A stretch of DNA of 54,999 bases, from positions 1-54,999 of the forward strand of contig CAZLDG010000005.1 of the NCBI GenBank assembly GCA_964558405.1, written 5' to 3'. Numbering within the stretch: the first letter of the stretch is position 1; each line of letters opens with the position of its first letter. The stretch comes from Thioglobus_B sp964558405 (GTDB lineage Bacteria; Pseudomonadota; Gammaproteobacteria; PS1; Pseudothioglobaceae). Made by a program: the position numbers and the translations under genes. The notes under the pieces are model-generated. The model was not told the DNA's origin, did not search any database, and was given only the letters and a program-made list of their open reading frames with translations. Positions 16,003 through 25,556 of this stretch are shown here, piece by piece.

Positions 16003-18750
16003 ATGTCACACAAGCTTATTTTATTGGACGGTTCGGCGTTTTTGTTTCGTGCCTATTTCTCCACGCTATCGCAGAATCTAACCAATGATGAAGGCTTTCC
16101 AACGGGGGCAATTTTTGGCGTGGTGGGTGCGATTAAGCGCTTCCAGAGTCAATATCCCGGTGCCAAGTTGATTGCCATCTTCGATGCCAAGGGTAAGAAT
16201 TTTAGACACGATATTTACCCCGAGTATAAAGCACATCGCAAGCCAGCGGACGATGAGCTGATTATGCAGATTGAGCCCTTGTATGAAATTGTACAAGCCA
16301 TGGGCTTTCATTTTATGTGTGTGGATGGGGTTGAGGCTGATGATGTAATCGCCACCTTGGCTCGTCAAGCCGATGCGCATAATTTGCAAACCATTATTGC
16401 CAGTGGCGATAAGGATCTGATGCAGCTCATTGGCGATAATATCTCCCAAGTTGATATGAAAGGCAACCTGTTTAAACACGAAAATGTGCTGGAGAAAATG
16501 GGGGTGCGCCCAGACCAGATTATGGACTTCTTGGCGCTGACTGGCGATAGCGCCGATAATATTCCCGGGGTGCCTAGTGTGGGACCTAAGACCGCCATTA
16601 AATGGCTACAAGCCTATGACAACTTGGCTGGTGTGAAAGCCAATGCACATGAGATTAAAGGCAAGGTTGGCGAGAAGTTGCGTGATAATTTTGACTTGTT
16701 GGATTTGTCTCATCGTCTGGTTGAGCTAAAGTTTGATGTCGAGCTGCCTTGTGATATTTTGGAAGATGAGCCTGGGGTTGATATGGCCAAACTTCGAGCC
16801 TTGTATCAGCGTTATGGCTTTTCTATGTGGCTCAAGCAATTGGGTGAGGCGGAAGTGGAAGTGGCACCTGAGCCGGTGACGCATACCCAAAATGCCGGTG
16901 TTGAAGTCGATAAGCTCACCATCACGCCTAAGCATGACATTGATCAGTACAGCCAACAAATTATCTTTACTCAGGCGCAGTTTGAGCAGCTATTGCAGCA
17001 GTTGGAAAATGCAAAATCCTTTGTGTTTGACCTGGAGACCACCTCGCTGGATTATCTGCAAGCACGCATTGTGGGCTGGGTGTTCGCTGTCGGTAAACAC
17101 AGTTATTATTTGCCAGTAGCGCACAGTTATTTAGACGCGCCTCAGCAGTTGGATTTTGAGCAGGTTATGCAAGCCTTAAAGCCTATTTTGCAAAGTCCAA
17201 ACATTGGCAAAATTGGCCAAAACTTGAAATATGATGCGCATGTATTGGCCAACTACGACATTGAGCTAAACGCGATTGTTGAGGACACCATGCTCAAATC
17301 CTATGTGCTGAATTCGGTGGCTACGCGACACAATATGGATGATTTGGCTGAGTACTATCTGGATTATCAAACCATTCACTTTAGCGATGTCGCAGGCAGT
17401 GGTAAAAAACAAATTACCTTTGACCAGGTGCAGATTGATACAGCTGCGCCCTATGCTTGTGAAGACGCTATTGTGACTGACCAGCTCAACCAGGTATTGG
17501 ATGAGCAAATTGCCCAGTATCCCAAGCTGGTTAAACTCTATCAAACTATCGAATTGCCGCTGTTAAAGGTCTTGGGACGCATGGAGCGCAATGGTGTTAA
17601 ATTGGATGTGGCGGCACTAAACCAACAGCAACTACAAATTGCCAAACAAATGGATGAGATTCAATCTCAAGCCTTTGAGTTGGCAGGCGAGTCGTTTAAT
17701 TTAGAATCGCCCAAACAAATCCAACAAATCCTATTCTCAGAAGAGGGTTTGGGCCTGGAACCGAAAAAGAAAACCCCAAAAGGCGCTCCTTCTACCAATG
17801 AAGAGGCGCTCAAAGCGCTGGATCATCCGCTGGTAGATTTGATTTTGGCCTATCGTTCTTTAACCAAGCTGAATTCGACTTATCTAGAGGCGCTACCCAA
17901 ACAAATCAACCCCAATACCGGACGTCTGCACAGTTCGTATCACCAGGCAGTAACCGCCACAGGGCGTTTGTCTTCCTCCAATCCGAATTTGCAAAACATT
18001 CCGATTCGCACCCCAGAAGGTGCGCGTGTTCGCTCTGCTTTCATCGCCGAGCCGGGTAATGTGATTATTGCGGCGGATTATTCACAGATCGAGCTGAGAA
18101 TTATGGCGCATATGTCTCAAGATCAAAGCCTGTTAAATGCCTTTGCTCATGACGCCGATGTACACGCTGCCACCGCGGCCGAGATCTTTAATCTGCCCAT
18201 TGATCAGGTGGATAAAGAGCATCGTCGACGTGCCAAGGCCATTAACTTTGGCCTGATTTACGGCATGAGCGCGTTTGGTTTGGCCAAGCAAATTAATGTC
18301 TCTAGAGCCGAGGCCAAGAATTATATCGATACCTATTTTGAAAAATATCCAGGCGTGCTTGAATACATGGAGCGCACCAAAGAATCGGCTAAGAGCCAAG
18401 GCTATGTGCAGACGCTGATGGGCAGAAGATTGTATCTGCCACAAATTAATCACAAAAATAAAATGCTGCAACAACACGCACTAAGAACGGCAATTAACGC
18501 ACCAATGCAAGGCTCTAGTGCCGATATTATTAAGCGCGCCATGCTTGATATTGACGCTTGGATTGGCAAAGATAATGCCGATATTAAAATGCTAATGCAA
18601 GTGCACGATGAACTGGTATTTGAAGTGAATGCTGAAAAAGCACAGGCATTTGCTAATAAAATACAATCCCTAATGACCGATGCCTATACACTGGATGTGC
18701 CACTGAAGGTAGACGTGGGTATCGGTGAGAATTGGCAACAAGCACATTAA
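16003..18750 (+). CDS. polA: DNA polymerase I
   Basis: Repair and Okazaki-fragment polymerase. 915 residues (E. coli 928). Order: 5'-nuclease domain (about 1-290; ASGDKDLMQL, GDSADNIPGVPSVGPKTA), 3'-5' exonuclease domain with an intact DLETTSLD motif so proofreading is probably active, then polymerase A domain with TATGRLSSSNPNLQNIP, DYSQIELRIMAH, RRRAKAINFGLIYG and VHDELVFEV. Followed after 13 bases by argS. Confidence 0.98.
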   Translation: MSHKLILLDGSAFLFRAYFSTLSQNLTNDEGFPTGAIFGVVGAIKRFQSQYPGAKLIAIFDAKGKNFRHDIYPEYKAHRKPADDELIMQIEPLYEIVQAMGFHFMCVDGVEADDVIATLARQADAHNLQTIIASGDKDLMQLIGDNISQVDMKGNLFKHENVLEKMGVRPDQIMDFLALTGDSADNIPGVPSVGPKTAIKWLQAYDNLAGVKANAHEIKGKVGEKLRDNFDLLDLSHRLVELKFDVELPCDILEDEPGVDMAKLRALYQRYGFSMWLKQLGEAEVEVAPEPVTHTQNAGVEVDKLTITPKHDIDQYSQQIIFTQAQFEQLLQQLENAKSFVFDLETTSLDYLQARIVGWVFAVGKHSYYLPVAHSYLDAPQQLDFEQVMQALKPILQSPNIGKIGQNLKYDAHVLANYDIELNAIVEDTMLKSYVLNSVATRHNMDDLAEYYLDYQTIHFSDVAGSGKKQITFDQVQIDTAAPYACEDAIVTDQLNQVLDEQIAQYPKLVKLYQTIELPLLKVLGRMERNGVKLDVAALNQQQLQIAKQMDEIQSQAFELAGESFNLESPKQIQQILFSEEGLGLEPKKKTPKGAPSTNEEALKALDHPLVDLILAYRSLTKLNSTYLEALPKQINPNTGRLHSSYHQAVTATGRLSSSNPNLQNIPIRTPEGARVRSAFIAEPGNVIIAADYSQIELRIMAHMSQDQSLLNAFAHDADVHAATAAEIFNLPIDQVDKEHRRRAKAINFGLIYGMSAFGLAKQINVSRAEAKNYIDTYFEKYPGVLEYMERTKESAKSQGYVQTLMGRRLYLPQINHKNKMLQQHALRTAINAPMQGSSADIIKRAMLDIDAWIGKDNADIKMLMQVHDELVFEVNAEKAQAFANKIQSLMTDAYTLDVPLKVDVGIGENWQQAH

Positions 18751-18763
18751 AGACTAAAACCAC

Positions 18764-20473
18764 ATGAAAGCACAACTGCAACAATTATTAACCCAAGCAT
18801 TAGAAGCACTATTGGCCGAGGGCGTGTTAACCTCGTTGCCAAGTGAGATTCGCTTGGATCATTCCAAGGACAAGTCTCAAGGCGATTTTGCCTCGAATAT
18901 TGCCATGGTCTTGGCCAAGCAAGCCCAGTGTGCACCCAGGGTTCTGGCTGAGAAAATTGTGGAGAAAATTGCTGACGACAGTGCGGTGGATCGTGTGGAG
19001 ATTGCTGGCCCAGGTTTTATTAATTTCTTCCTGTCTCAAGGCGCCAATGCGCAAGTGCTCGAGGCGATTTTGGCCAAGCGTGAGCAATATGGTCTGAGTG
19101 ATAGCGGCCAGGGTCAGCGTGTATTATTAGAGTTTGTTTCTGCCAATCCAACCGGACCACTGCATGTGGGTCATGGCCGTGGTGCGGCCTACGGAGCGAC
19201 AGTATCGAATTTGTTGCGTGCGGTTGGCTATCAAGTGGATAACGAATACTATGTGAATGATGCTGGGCGACAAATGGATATTTTGGCCACCAGTGTGTAT
19301 TTACGTTATGTGGGCACTCAGCGTTTCCCAGACAATGGCTATCAAGGTGAGTATATTTTTGCGATTGCTCAGCAGCTTAGTGGCGTTGAGAAATTGGATA
19401 TTTTCACCGATGTACACCCCGATGAGAAAGACGGTGGCGACAAAGAAAAACACATCGATGATTTGATTGTGAATTGTAAAGCGGCCCTGGGTGCGGATTA
19501 TCGCGTGGTCTTTAATCTGGCGATTGAAAGCATCCTGAGTGGTATCAAACAAGACCTATCAGAATTTGGCGTCGAGTACCAGCAATGGTTCAGTGAGCAG
19601 TCTTTGGTGGACTCTAACTTATCACAGCAAACCGTTGAAGCCTTACAGGCCTCTAATCATATCTATGAAAAACAAGGCGCCCTCTGGTTTAAAACCACCG
19701 ATTTTGGCGACGATCTAGATCGTGTGGTGGTACGTGATAATGGCGTACATACTTATTTTGCTTCAGACATTGCCTATCATCATGAGAAGTTCTCACGTGG
19801 TTATGACAAGATTATTAACATCTGGGGTGCTGATCATCATGGTTATATTGCTCGCGTGAAAGCCTCAATTGCTGCGCTTGGTAACGATCCAGATAAGCTG
19901 GAAATCCTATTGGTGCAATTTGCCAATCTTTATCGTGGCGGTGAAAAAGTTGCGATGTCAACGCGTTCGGGCTCGTTTGTTACGCTAGAAGAGTTAAGGG
20001 AAGAAGTGGGCAACGATGCTGCGCGTTTTTTCTATGTGTTGAGAAAATCTGAACAACACATGGATTTTGATTTGGATTTGGCCAAATCCAAGACTAACGA
20101 AAACCCGGTGTTTTATATTCAATATGCACATGCGCGTATTTGTTCAGTGCTCAGACAAGCGCAAGAAAAATTTGGTGACAATGGTGCTTATGACTTGGCA
20201 CTACTAACCCAGGAGAGCGAGCAACTGCTGATTAAGGAGTTAAATCGTTATCAAGACGTGGTGCTATCGGCAGCCAAGGGTTATGAGCCGCATGTGTTGG
20301 CGTATTATTTGCGCGATTTGGCCGGTGCGTTTCATAGTTATTACAATAGCTGCGAATTCTTGGTTGATGAACAACCGCTTAGAGATTCTCGATTGTTGCT
20401 GATTGATGCCACGCGACAAGTACTAAACAATGGTCTGGGTCTATTGGGGGTGAGTGCCCCAGCGCAAATGTGA
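18764..20473 (+). CDS. argS: Arginyl-tRNA synthetase
   Basis: Class I synthetase charging tRNA-Arg. 569 residues. N-terminal Add1 domain (GPGFINFFLS), HIGH motif as PTGPLHVGHGRGAAYG, YVNDAGRQMDIL, IWGADHHGYI, the KMSKS-equivalent region KVAMSTRSG, and the C-terminal anticodon domain. Its stop overlaps the GTG start of the next gene by four bases (GTGA). Confidence 0.97.
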   Translation: MKAQLQQLLTQALEALLAEGVLTSLPSEIRLDHSKDKSQGDFASNIAMVLAKQAQCAPRVLAEKIVEKIADDSAVDRVEIAGPGFINFFLSQGANAQVLEAILAKREQYGLSDSGQGQRVLLEFVSANPTGPLHVGHGRGAAYGATVSNLLRAVGYQVDNEYYVNDAGRQMDILATSVYLRYVGTQRFPDNGYQGEYIFAIAQQLSGVEKLDIFTDVHPDEKDGGDKEKHIDDLIVNCKAALGADYRVVFNLAIESILSGIKQDLSEFGVEYQQWFSEQSLVDSNLSQQTVEALQASNHIYEKQGALWFKTTDFGDDLDRVVVRDNGVHTYFASDIAYHHEKFSRGYDKIINIWGADHHGYIARVKASIAALGNDPDKLEILLVQFANLYRGGEKVAMSTRSGSFVTLEELREEVGNDAARFFYVLRKSEQHMDFDLDLAKSKTNENPVFYIQYAHARICSVLRQAQEKFGDNGAYDLALLTQESEQLLIKELNRYQDVVLSAAKGYEPHVLAYYLRDLAGAFHSYYNSCEFLVDEQPLRDSRLLLIDATRQVLNNGLGLLGVSAPAQM

Positions 20474-23400
20474 GTGATCAACACCTTAGGGCGCAAGCCC
20501 TAGATCCCAGTAGCTCGTTTATTATTCAAGCGCCGGCAGGCTCTGGAAAAACCGAACTACTTACCCAGCGTTATTTAAAGTTGTTATCCATCGCCAAATC
20601 GCCCGAGAGCGTATTGGCCATGACCTTTACCAAGAAAGCCGTACACGAGTTGACCACACGAGTGGTACAAGCCTTGCAATCGGCACAGGGTCCACGACCT
20701 AATGAGGCGCACAAACAACAAACCTATGATTTGGCTTGTGCGGTACAGGCCAGGTCTCAAGCGCAAGATTGGCACCTGCTAGAAAACATCTCACGTTTGA
20801 GAATCACCACCATTGATGGCTTGTCCAGTTTGATTGTGAGTCGTTATCCGCGTCCAGATCAGCTACTGCCCAAACAAGTCATGGCCAACACCTGGGAGGT
20901 TGAGCGTTTTTACAAGCAAGCAGCCGAACAAACGCTTTTACTCATTCACGATCAGGAATATCAGGCGCAGATTTCTCGCGTGCTATTGTATTTGGATAAT
21001 AACGTTAATCGCTATTATCAATTGGTCATGCAAATGCTCTCTAAACGTGATCAATGGATGACGCGCCTATATAAACAAGGCGTGATTGATATTGAGCTTT
21101 TAAGTGCCAATAATCATCGCATTATTGAGCAGCACCTGCAGACCTTAAGAGCCAAGGCACAACAATACTTAACGCCAGAGTTATTTGCACTACTGCGCGT
21201 TAACACGCGAGGGGAATACCAAGCAATTGAGTCTTTACCCGGGGATCAGCCAGCGGATTTAGAGCAGTGGCAAGTATTAAAGACTTTGCTACTCACCACG
21301 GAGAATAAGTGGCGCAAGACGCTGAATAAGACTAATGGTTTTCCGCCAGAGGTTAAGGTGCAAAAACAAGCGTTTGTAAATCTGTTATTGGCCGCGCAAA
21401 ATGATGAGCTCTTGCGCTTGCTCAGTGCATTAGACCATCTGCCAGATGTGGCGTTTTCAACCCAGCAAGTGGACGCACTTAGTGATATTGCTGCAGTACT
21501 CAAATTGGCATTAGCGCAATTGGATGTGTTGTTTGCACAGGCGCAAAAATGTGATTTTATCCAAGTGGCACTGGACGCCCTAGGCGCCCTGGGCGGTAAT
21601 AACGAGCAACCTGGTGAGGTAGCGCTGTTCTTGGACTACCAATTAGAACATTTGTTAATTGATGAGTTTCAAGATACCTCCATTGTGCAATTTTCTCTTA
21701 TACGCAAGTTGGTTGACCAATGGAGTGAGGGTGATGGCAGAACCTTGTTTTTGGTGGGCGACCCCATGCAGTCAATCTATCGTTTTCGGGAATCTCAGGT
21801 TGGTTTGTTCTTACAAGTAAGAGACCAAGGTATTGGTCCTATTCGTCCTAACTTCTTGCAACTCAGTTATAACTTTCGCTCCAGTGCTGGTGTGGTTAAT
21901 CAAAACAACCACCTGTTTGCCAAGATTTTTCCTAAGGCTGATCATCTGGATTTGGGCGCGATTAAGTACAGCGACTCTGAGGTGCCAGAGAGTGCTATCA
22001 AGGAGGGTGTTCAGGCCATTTGTTATCATGGTATTGCCCACAAGCGCTACGATTTAGAAGCCAAACAAGTGGCAGAGTTAATCGCTCAAGATAGCCAAAG
22101 CCAAGAAATTGCCATCATTGCCAGAGGGCGTCGACACTTACAAGAGATTATTGCTGAGTTAAAAGCCCATCAAATTGAGTTTGAGGCGTTAAAGATGTCG
22201 GCGCTTAAAGAGCATTTGTTCACGCGCGATTTAATGGCACTAACCAGAGCACTGCTAGATATGGGTGATCGCCTGGCCTGGTTTTCTGTNNNNNNNNNNN
22301 NNNNNNNNNNNNNNNNNNNNNNNNNNNNNNNNNNNNNNNNNNNNNNNNNNNNNNNNNNNNNNNNNNNNNNNNNNNNNNNNNNNNNNNNNAGCCCTAGTGC
22401 TTTTTTATCAAGCCAGGAACAAACTATCCAGCAACAATATTTGCGTATTGTGGGCGAGGCAGCCACTCAACATACGCTGGAGATGTCTACTATTGAAGGC
22501 ATGCTCGATGAGTTGTATGCACCGAGCACTGATGCGCGAGTCAAAGTCATGACCATCCATGAGTCTAAGGGCCTGGAATTTGATACAGTGATTATTCCCG
22601 GCTTGGGTCGCGTGGGCGCTAGAGACCAGTCTGAGTTGATTTATTTGCAAGAATTCTCCGATGGCTCTTTATTATTGGCGCCGACCAAATCTTATCAGCA
22701 ACAAAAGCAAAGTCAGACTTATCAATACCTGCGTCAGCTTAAATCACAGCAAGACGACTATGAGATGATGCGTCTGCTGTATGTGGCCATGACCCGTGCC
22801 AAGCGTCAAGTGCATTTATTTGCCTGCGCACCAAGTTCTAATAAGGCACCGAGTAAGAGTTTTTTGCAGTGGTTAATGCCACAGTTTTCAGTGCAGTTCT
22901 CACAACTACAAGACGCGCAAGACACACCAGAGGTTCAGCGTATTGCACCAAAACTACTGCGCTATCAACAACTGCCTAGCGTCAAAGAGCATACTTTATT
23001 GGCAGCAGAACAATTTGACCACACGCAGATGCTTGAGAATCTGTACAAACAAGTCCTAGGCATCTTATTGCATCAATACTATGAGTTTGGTAATTTTGAG
23101 ACGGACACTCAACAGATTGAACAACAGTTATTGGAAGCGGGGCTGAGCCAAGTACAAGCACATGAGAAAGCCGCGTGGGTAGCGCAGCTCCTAGAAAACA
23201 CCACCACCGATAGCAAATTTGACTGGCTATTTGCCCAACGAGAATCCAGCTTGAGCGAGGCTGAATTTGCTACCGAACAAGGCAGCATTGTGGTGGATCG
23301 TTTGTTTATTGATCAAGACGTGCTGTGGATTATTGATTTTAAGACAGCAGACTTACTAGAGGGCGAAACCATTGAGCAATATATCCAGCGTCAGCAACAT

Positions 23401-23517
23401 GCTCATCAGCGGCAATTACAAAACTACCAGCAGGTGTTAGCCCAAGTGTACACCCAGCCAATTTGCTGCGCCTTGTATTGTCCTGCGGTACAGCAGCTTA
23501 TTCATATAGGGCATTGA
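20470..23517 (+). CDS. AddA-like UvrD-family helicase-nuclease (GTG start, interrupted by assembly gap)
   Basis: Superfamily 1 DNA helicase fused to a RecB-type nuclease domain; double-strand break processing. Walker A APAGSGKTELL (20-30), MTFTKKAVHEL (motif Ia), LLIDEFQDTS (Walker B), VGDPMQSIYRFR, LSYNFRSS, then after the gap VMTIHESKGLEFDTVI and LLYVAMTRAKRQVHL. The C-terminus carries VVDRLFIDQDVLWIIDFKT, the PD-(D/E)XK nuclease core. Visible length 1,015 codons including 100 N (22290-22389). Starts with GTG overlapping argS. No addB-like partner in the window. Tail overlaps thiE by 20 bases. Confidence 0.88.
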   Translation: MSDQHLRAQALDPSSSFIIQAPAGSGKTELLTQRYLKLLSIAKSPESVLAMTFTKKAVHELTTRVVQALQSAQGPRPNEAHKQQTYDLACAVQARSQAQDWHLLENISRLRITTIDGLSSLIVSRYPRPDQLLPKQVMANTWEVERFYKQAAEQTLLLIHDQEYQAQISRVLLYLDNNVNRYYQLVMQMLSKRDQWMTRLYKQGVIDIELLSANNHRIIEQHLQTLRAKAQQYLTPELFALLRVNTRGEYQAIESLPGDQPADLEQWQVLKTLLLTTENKWRKTLNKTNGFPPEVKVQKQAFVNLLLAAQNDELLRLLSALDHLPDVAFSTQQVDALSDIAAVLKLALAQLDVLFAQAQKCDFIQVALDALGALGGNNEQPGEVALFLDYQLEHLLIDEFQDTSIVQFSLIRKLVDQWSEGDGRTLFLVGDPMQSIYRFRESQVGLFLQVRDQGIGPIRPNFLQLSYNFRSSAGVVNQNNHLFAKIFPKADHLDLGAIKYSDSEVPESAIKEGVQAICYHGIAHKRYDLEAKQVAELIAQDSQSQEIAIIARGRRHLQEIIAELKAHQIEFEALKMSALKEHLFTRDLMALTRALLDMGDRLAWFSXXXXXXXXXXXXXXXXXXXXXXXXXXXXXXXXXXSPSAFLSSQEQTIQQQYLRIVGEAATQHTLEMSTIEGMLDELYAPSTDARVKVMTIHESKGLEFDTVIIPGLGRVGARDQSELIYLQEFSDGSLLLAPTKSYQQQKQSQTYQYLRQLKSQQDDYEMMRLLYVAMTRAKRQVHLFACAPSSNKAPSKSFLQWLMPQFSVQFSQLQDAQDTPEVQRIAPKLLRYQQLPSVKEHTLLAAEQFDHTQMLENLYKQVLGILLHQYYEFGNFETDTQQIEQQLLEAGLSQVQAHEKAAWVAQLLENTTTDSKFDWLFAQRESSLSEAEFATEQGSIVVDRLFIDQDVLWIIDFKTADLLEGETIEQYIQRQQHAHQRQLQNYQQVLAQVYTQPICCALYCPAVQQLIHIGH
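22290..22389. other. Assembly gap of 100 N inside the helicase gene
   Basis: Exactly 100 N, a conventional placeholder. The reading frame is the same on both sides. In AddA-like proteins more residues separate DRLAWF from the MTIHESKG motif than are seen here, so the missing stretch is probably a few hundred bases. Confidence 0.95.
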
Positions 23518-24052
23518 TCATCGCCACCGCGTCACAGCCTTGGGCAAAGGCTTGCGCCTGGTTGTCAAAATCAATCCCACCAATACCCACAATTGGAATC
23601 TCAAGCTGCGCCTTGGCGGCGCGTAAAACCTCGGGCGCACAATAAGCGGCTTCCGGCTTGGTTTTTGATTTAAACAAAGCGCCAAATGCGACGTAGTCAG
23701 CGCCCTGGTCTTGGGCGCGCAGTGCCAAATCCAGATCGTTATAACAGGAAACGCCAATAATACTTTGTACGCCTAAGCGCTCTCTAGCACTGTGAATACT
23801 GCCGTCATTCTTGCCCAAATGCACGCCATCGGCCTGGACTTTTTGCGCCAGGTTGATGTCATCATTTATCATAAATACAGTATTATGAGAAGCACACAAT
23901 TGCTTAAGCTCATTGGCTTCAGAGAGTTTGAGTTGTGCGTCGTCGGTTTTATGACGATATTGCAGTGCATACGGCTGATGGCGCTCAAGCATCTGCTGAA
24001 TAAGCAACACATTTAGAATTTGATTTGGGGTTATGGCGTAAAGACCTTTCAC
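23498..24052 (-). CDS. thiE: Thiamine-phosphate synthase (GTG start)
   Basis: Joins HMP-PP and HET-P to thiamine phosphate. 184 residues, slightly short of the usual 205-215. Seen: GLYAITP at the start, LQYRHK, INDD, GVHLGKND, IIGVSCYN, GADYVAFGALFKSKTK and PIVGIGGI. The start is GTG at 24052, one base from the divergent lptC ATG. No other thiamine genes are near. Its 3' end overlaps the helicase gene on the other strand by 20 bases. Confidence 0.9.
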   Translation of the reverse strand: MKGLYAITPNQILNVLLIQQMLERHQPYALQYRHKTDDAQLKLSEANELKQLCASHNTVFMINDDINLAQKVQADGVHLGKNDGSIHSARERLGVQSIIGVSCYNDLDLALRAQDQGADYVAFGALFKSKTKPEAAYCAPEVLRAAKAQLEIPIVGIGGIDFDNQAQAFAQGCDAVAMINALYE

Positions 24053-24053
24053 A

Positions 24054-25007
24054 ATGGTAAATTTTCAACTAAGACACAATGCACTAATCATCACTTTCAT
24101 TATAGTGCTAGTTGCGCTAATGTGGGGTTTGATCCGCCTGCTGTCTTATTCATTTGCTGGCGAGGCCACTGAGTTAACAGCGGCTAATCAGCAATCAGCT
24201 ACTGAAGAGCTGGCTTATATTGAAAAGATTGAGCAATTTGCCTTACAAGAGTTTGACGCCAACCAGCGCTTGTCGCATTTCGTACAAGCGCGACAATATT
24301 TTAATTTTGAGGATGCGCCTGCCTTGTTGTTAGATCCTCAGGTGACAACCTATGATTTGACGGGCGTACCAGATTATGTACTGAGCTCTAGTCAGGCTAA
24401 TTATCTTAATAGTGGCGAGGTGAAGTTCCAAGGTCGAGTGGATATTCGTTCAGCCAATGGCATGACCCACCAAATGCAAACCGACGAACTCTTGGTTAAT
24501 AGCCAAACCAATGACCTGATTGGCCACAAGCCTGTGACTTATTTGGGCACGAATGCCACTATGCATGCCCAGGGTATGCATATGCGCACCCAGGCTGACA
24601 CCATGAAGCTAACCGGAAAAACCCGTATTAATCAAGACAATGGGCAGAAAATCCTCACGCAAGACTTGTATATTGATCAGTCAAATAATCAAGAGCGCTA
24701 TTATGCTGAGCATGACACCACCTATCTCTCTGAGCATAATAAGATTGATGCTGGCGGTATTGATATGGATGCCCAGCAACAAATATTGCAGCTTTTGGGC
24801 AAGGCCAAAATTACCCAGGACAGCGGTTCGGTGATTAACACCAAAAACCTGATTATTAATCAGTCAAAAGGACAAGAGCTCTACCACACCAAAGACAAAA
24901 TTCATTATCTGTCTGAGGTCGCTGATATTAAGGCCTTGGGGATGAATTACGATGCTCAAGCGCAAAAAATTAAACTCACCGGTGGAGTCAGTGGCAAATA
25001 TGAATAA
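24054..25007 (+). CDS. lptC: LPS export protein LptC with tandem-repeat extension
   Basis: Inner-membrane-anchored periplasmic bridge of the lipopolysaccharide transporter. 317 residues against about 190 in E. coli. One membrane segment (about 8-32), then beta-jellyroll (OstA/LptC) sequence. Residues 185-246 and 247-307 are clear repeats of each other (about 44% identical by eye), and 123-184 is a weaker third copy; each unit contains a G-x-I-x-x-x-x-G pattern followed by YLSE-type and DAQ-type stretches. The stop overlaps lptA by eight bases. lptB and kdsC are absent nearby. Promoter must lie within thiE or the upstream operon. Confidence 0.88.
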   Translation: MVNFQLRHNALIITFIIVLVALMWGLIRLLSYSFAGEATELTAANQQSATEELAYIEKIEQFALQEFDANQRLSHFVQARQYFNFEDAPALLLDPQVTTYDLTGVPDYVLSSSQANYLNSGEVKFQGRVDIRSANGMTHQMQTDELLVNSQTNDLIGHKPVTYLGTNATMHAQGMHMRTQADTMKLTGKTRINQDNGQKILTQDLYIDQSNNQERYYAEHDTTYLSEHNKIDAGGIDMDAQQQILQLLGKAKITQDSGSVINTKNLIINQSKGQELYHTKDKIHYLSEVADIKALGMNYDAQAQKIKLTGGVSGKYE

Positions 25008-25485
25008 GCTGTTTTTGTTACTACTTGGTTTGTTGCCACTGGCCTCTCAAGCCTTATTGGCAGATCGCAATCAGCCGATTGAAGTTGAGGCTCATGCGGT
25101 TACCATTGATGAGAAAAATGGGGTGAGTCATTATTTGGGCGCTGCCAAGGTTGTGCAAGGGAGTTTATTACTCAGTGCAGAAGAGGTGCATGTTTTTCAT
25201 ACGCAGCGCACAGTTGATAAGGTTCTGGCCAAAGGCAATAGCAAACAACGTGCACATTATCAACAGGCACAACCCAATCAAGCGCGTTTTATTCAGGCTG
25301 ATGCTCAAAACATTACCTATTTAATCAATAAGCAATGGGTGCATCTCAAGGGTGACGCGCACCTGGTACAGGGCTTTGATTCATTCAGCGGCGGCGTGCT
25401 GGATTATGACATTAAAAATGACAAGGTCATTGCCAGCAAATCCAAAGATGGCACGCAGCGCGTGCGCTTTAAAATCAAGCTCTAG
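25000..25485 (+). CDS. lptA: LPS transport periplasmic protein LptA
   Basis: Periplasmic beta-jellyroll protein bridging LptC and LptD. 161 residues from ATG 25000: signal peptide of about 22 residues (MNKLFLLLLGLLPLASQAL), then DRNQPIEVEAHAVTIDEKNG, as in LptA. An in-frame ATG at 24952 would put 16 charged residues before the signal peptide and is rejected. Overlaps lptC by eight bases. The usual next genes lptB and rpoN are missing; a CBS-domain gene follows instead. Confidence 0.93.
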   Translation: MNKLFLLLLGLLPLASQALLADRNQPIEVEAHAVTIDEKNGVSHYLGAAKVVQGSLLLSAEEVHVFHTQRTVDKVLAKGNSKQRAHYQQAQPNQARFIQADAQNITYLINKQWVHLKGDAHLVQGFDSFSGGVLDYDIKNDKVIASKSKDGTQRVRFKIKL

Positions 25486-25556
25486 TAATTTTTAGGGAGT
25501 GCGCAGATTTTTGCGGTAGAATGATGATTTTTTATCCAAACAATTAACTCAAGATT

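Noticed and set aside
24952..24999. Upstream start for LptA
   Set aside because: It would put a charged segment before a perfect signal peptide; ATG 25000 is better.
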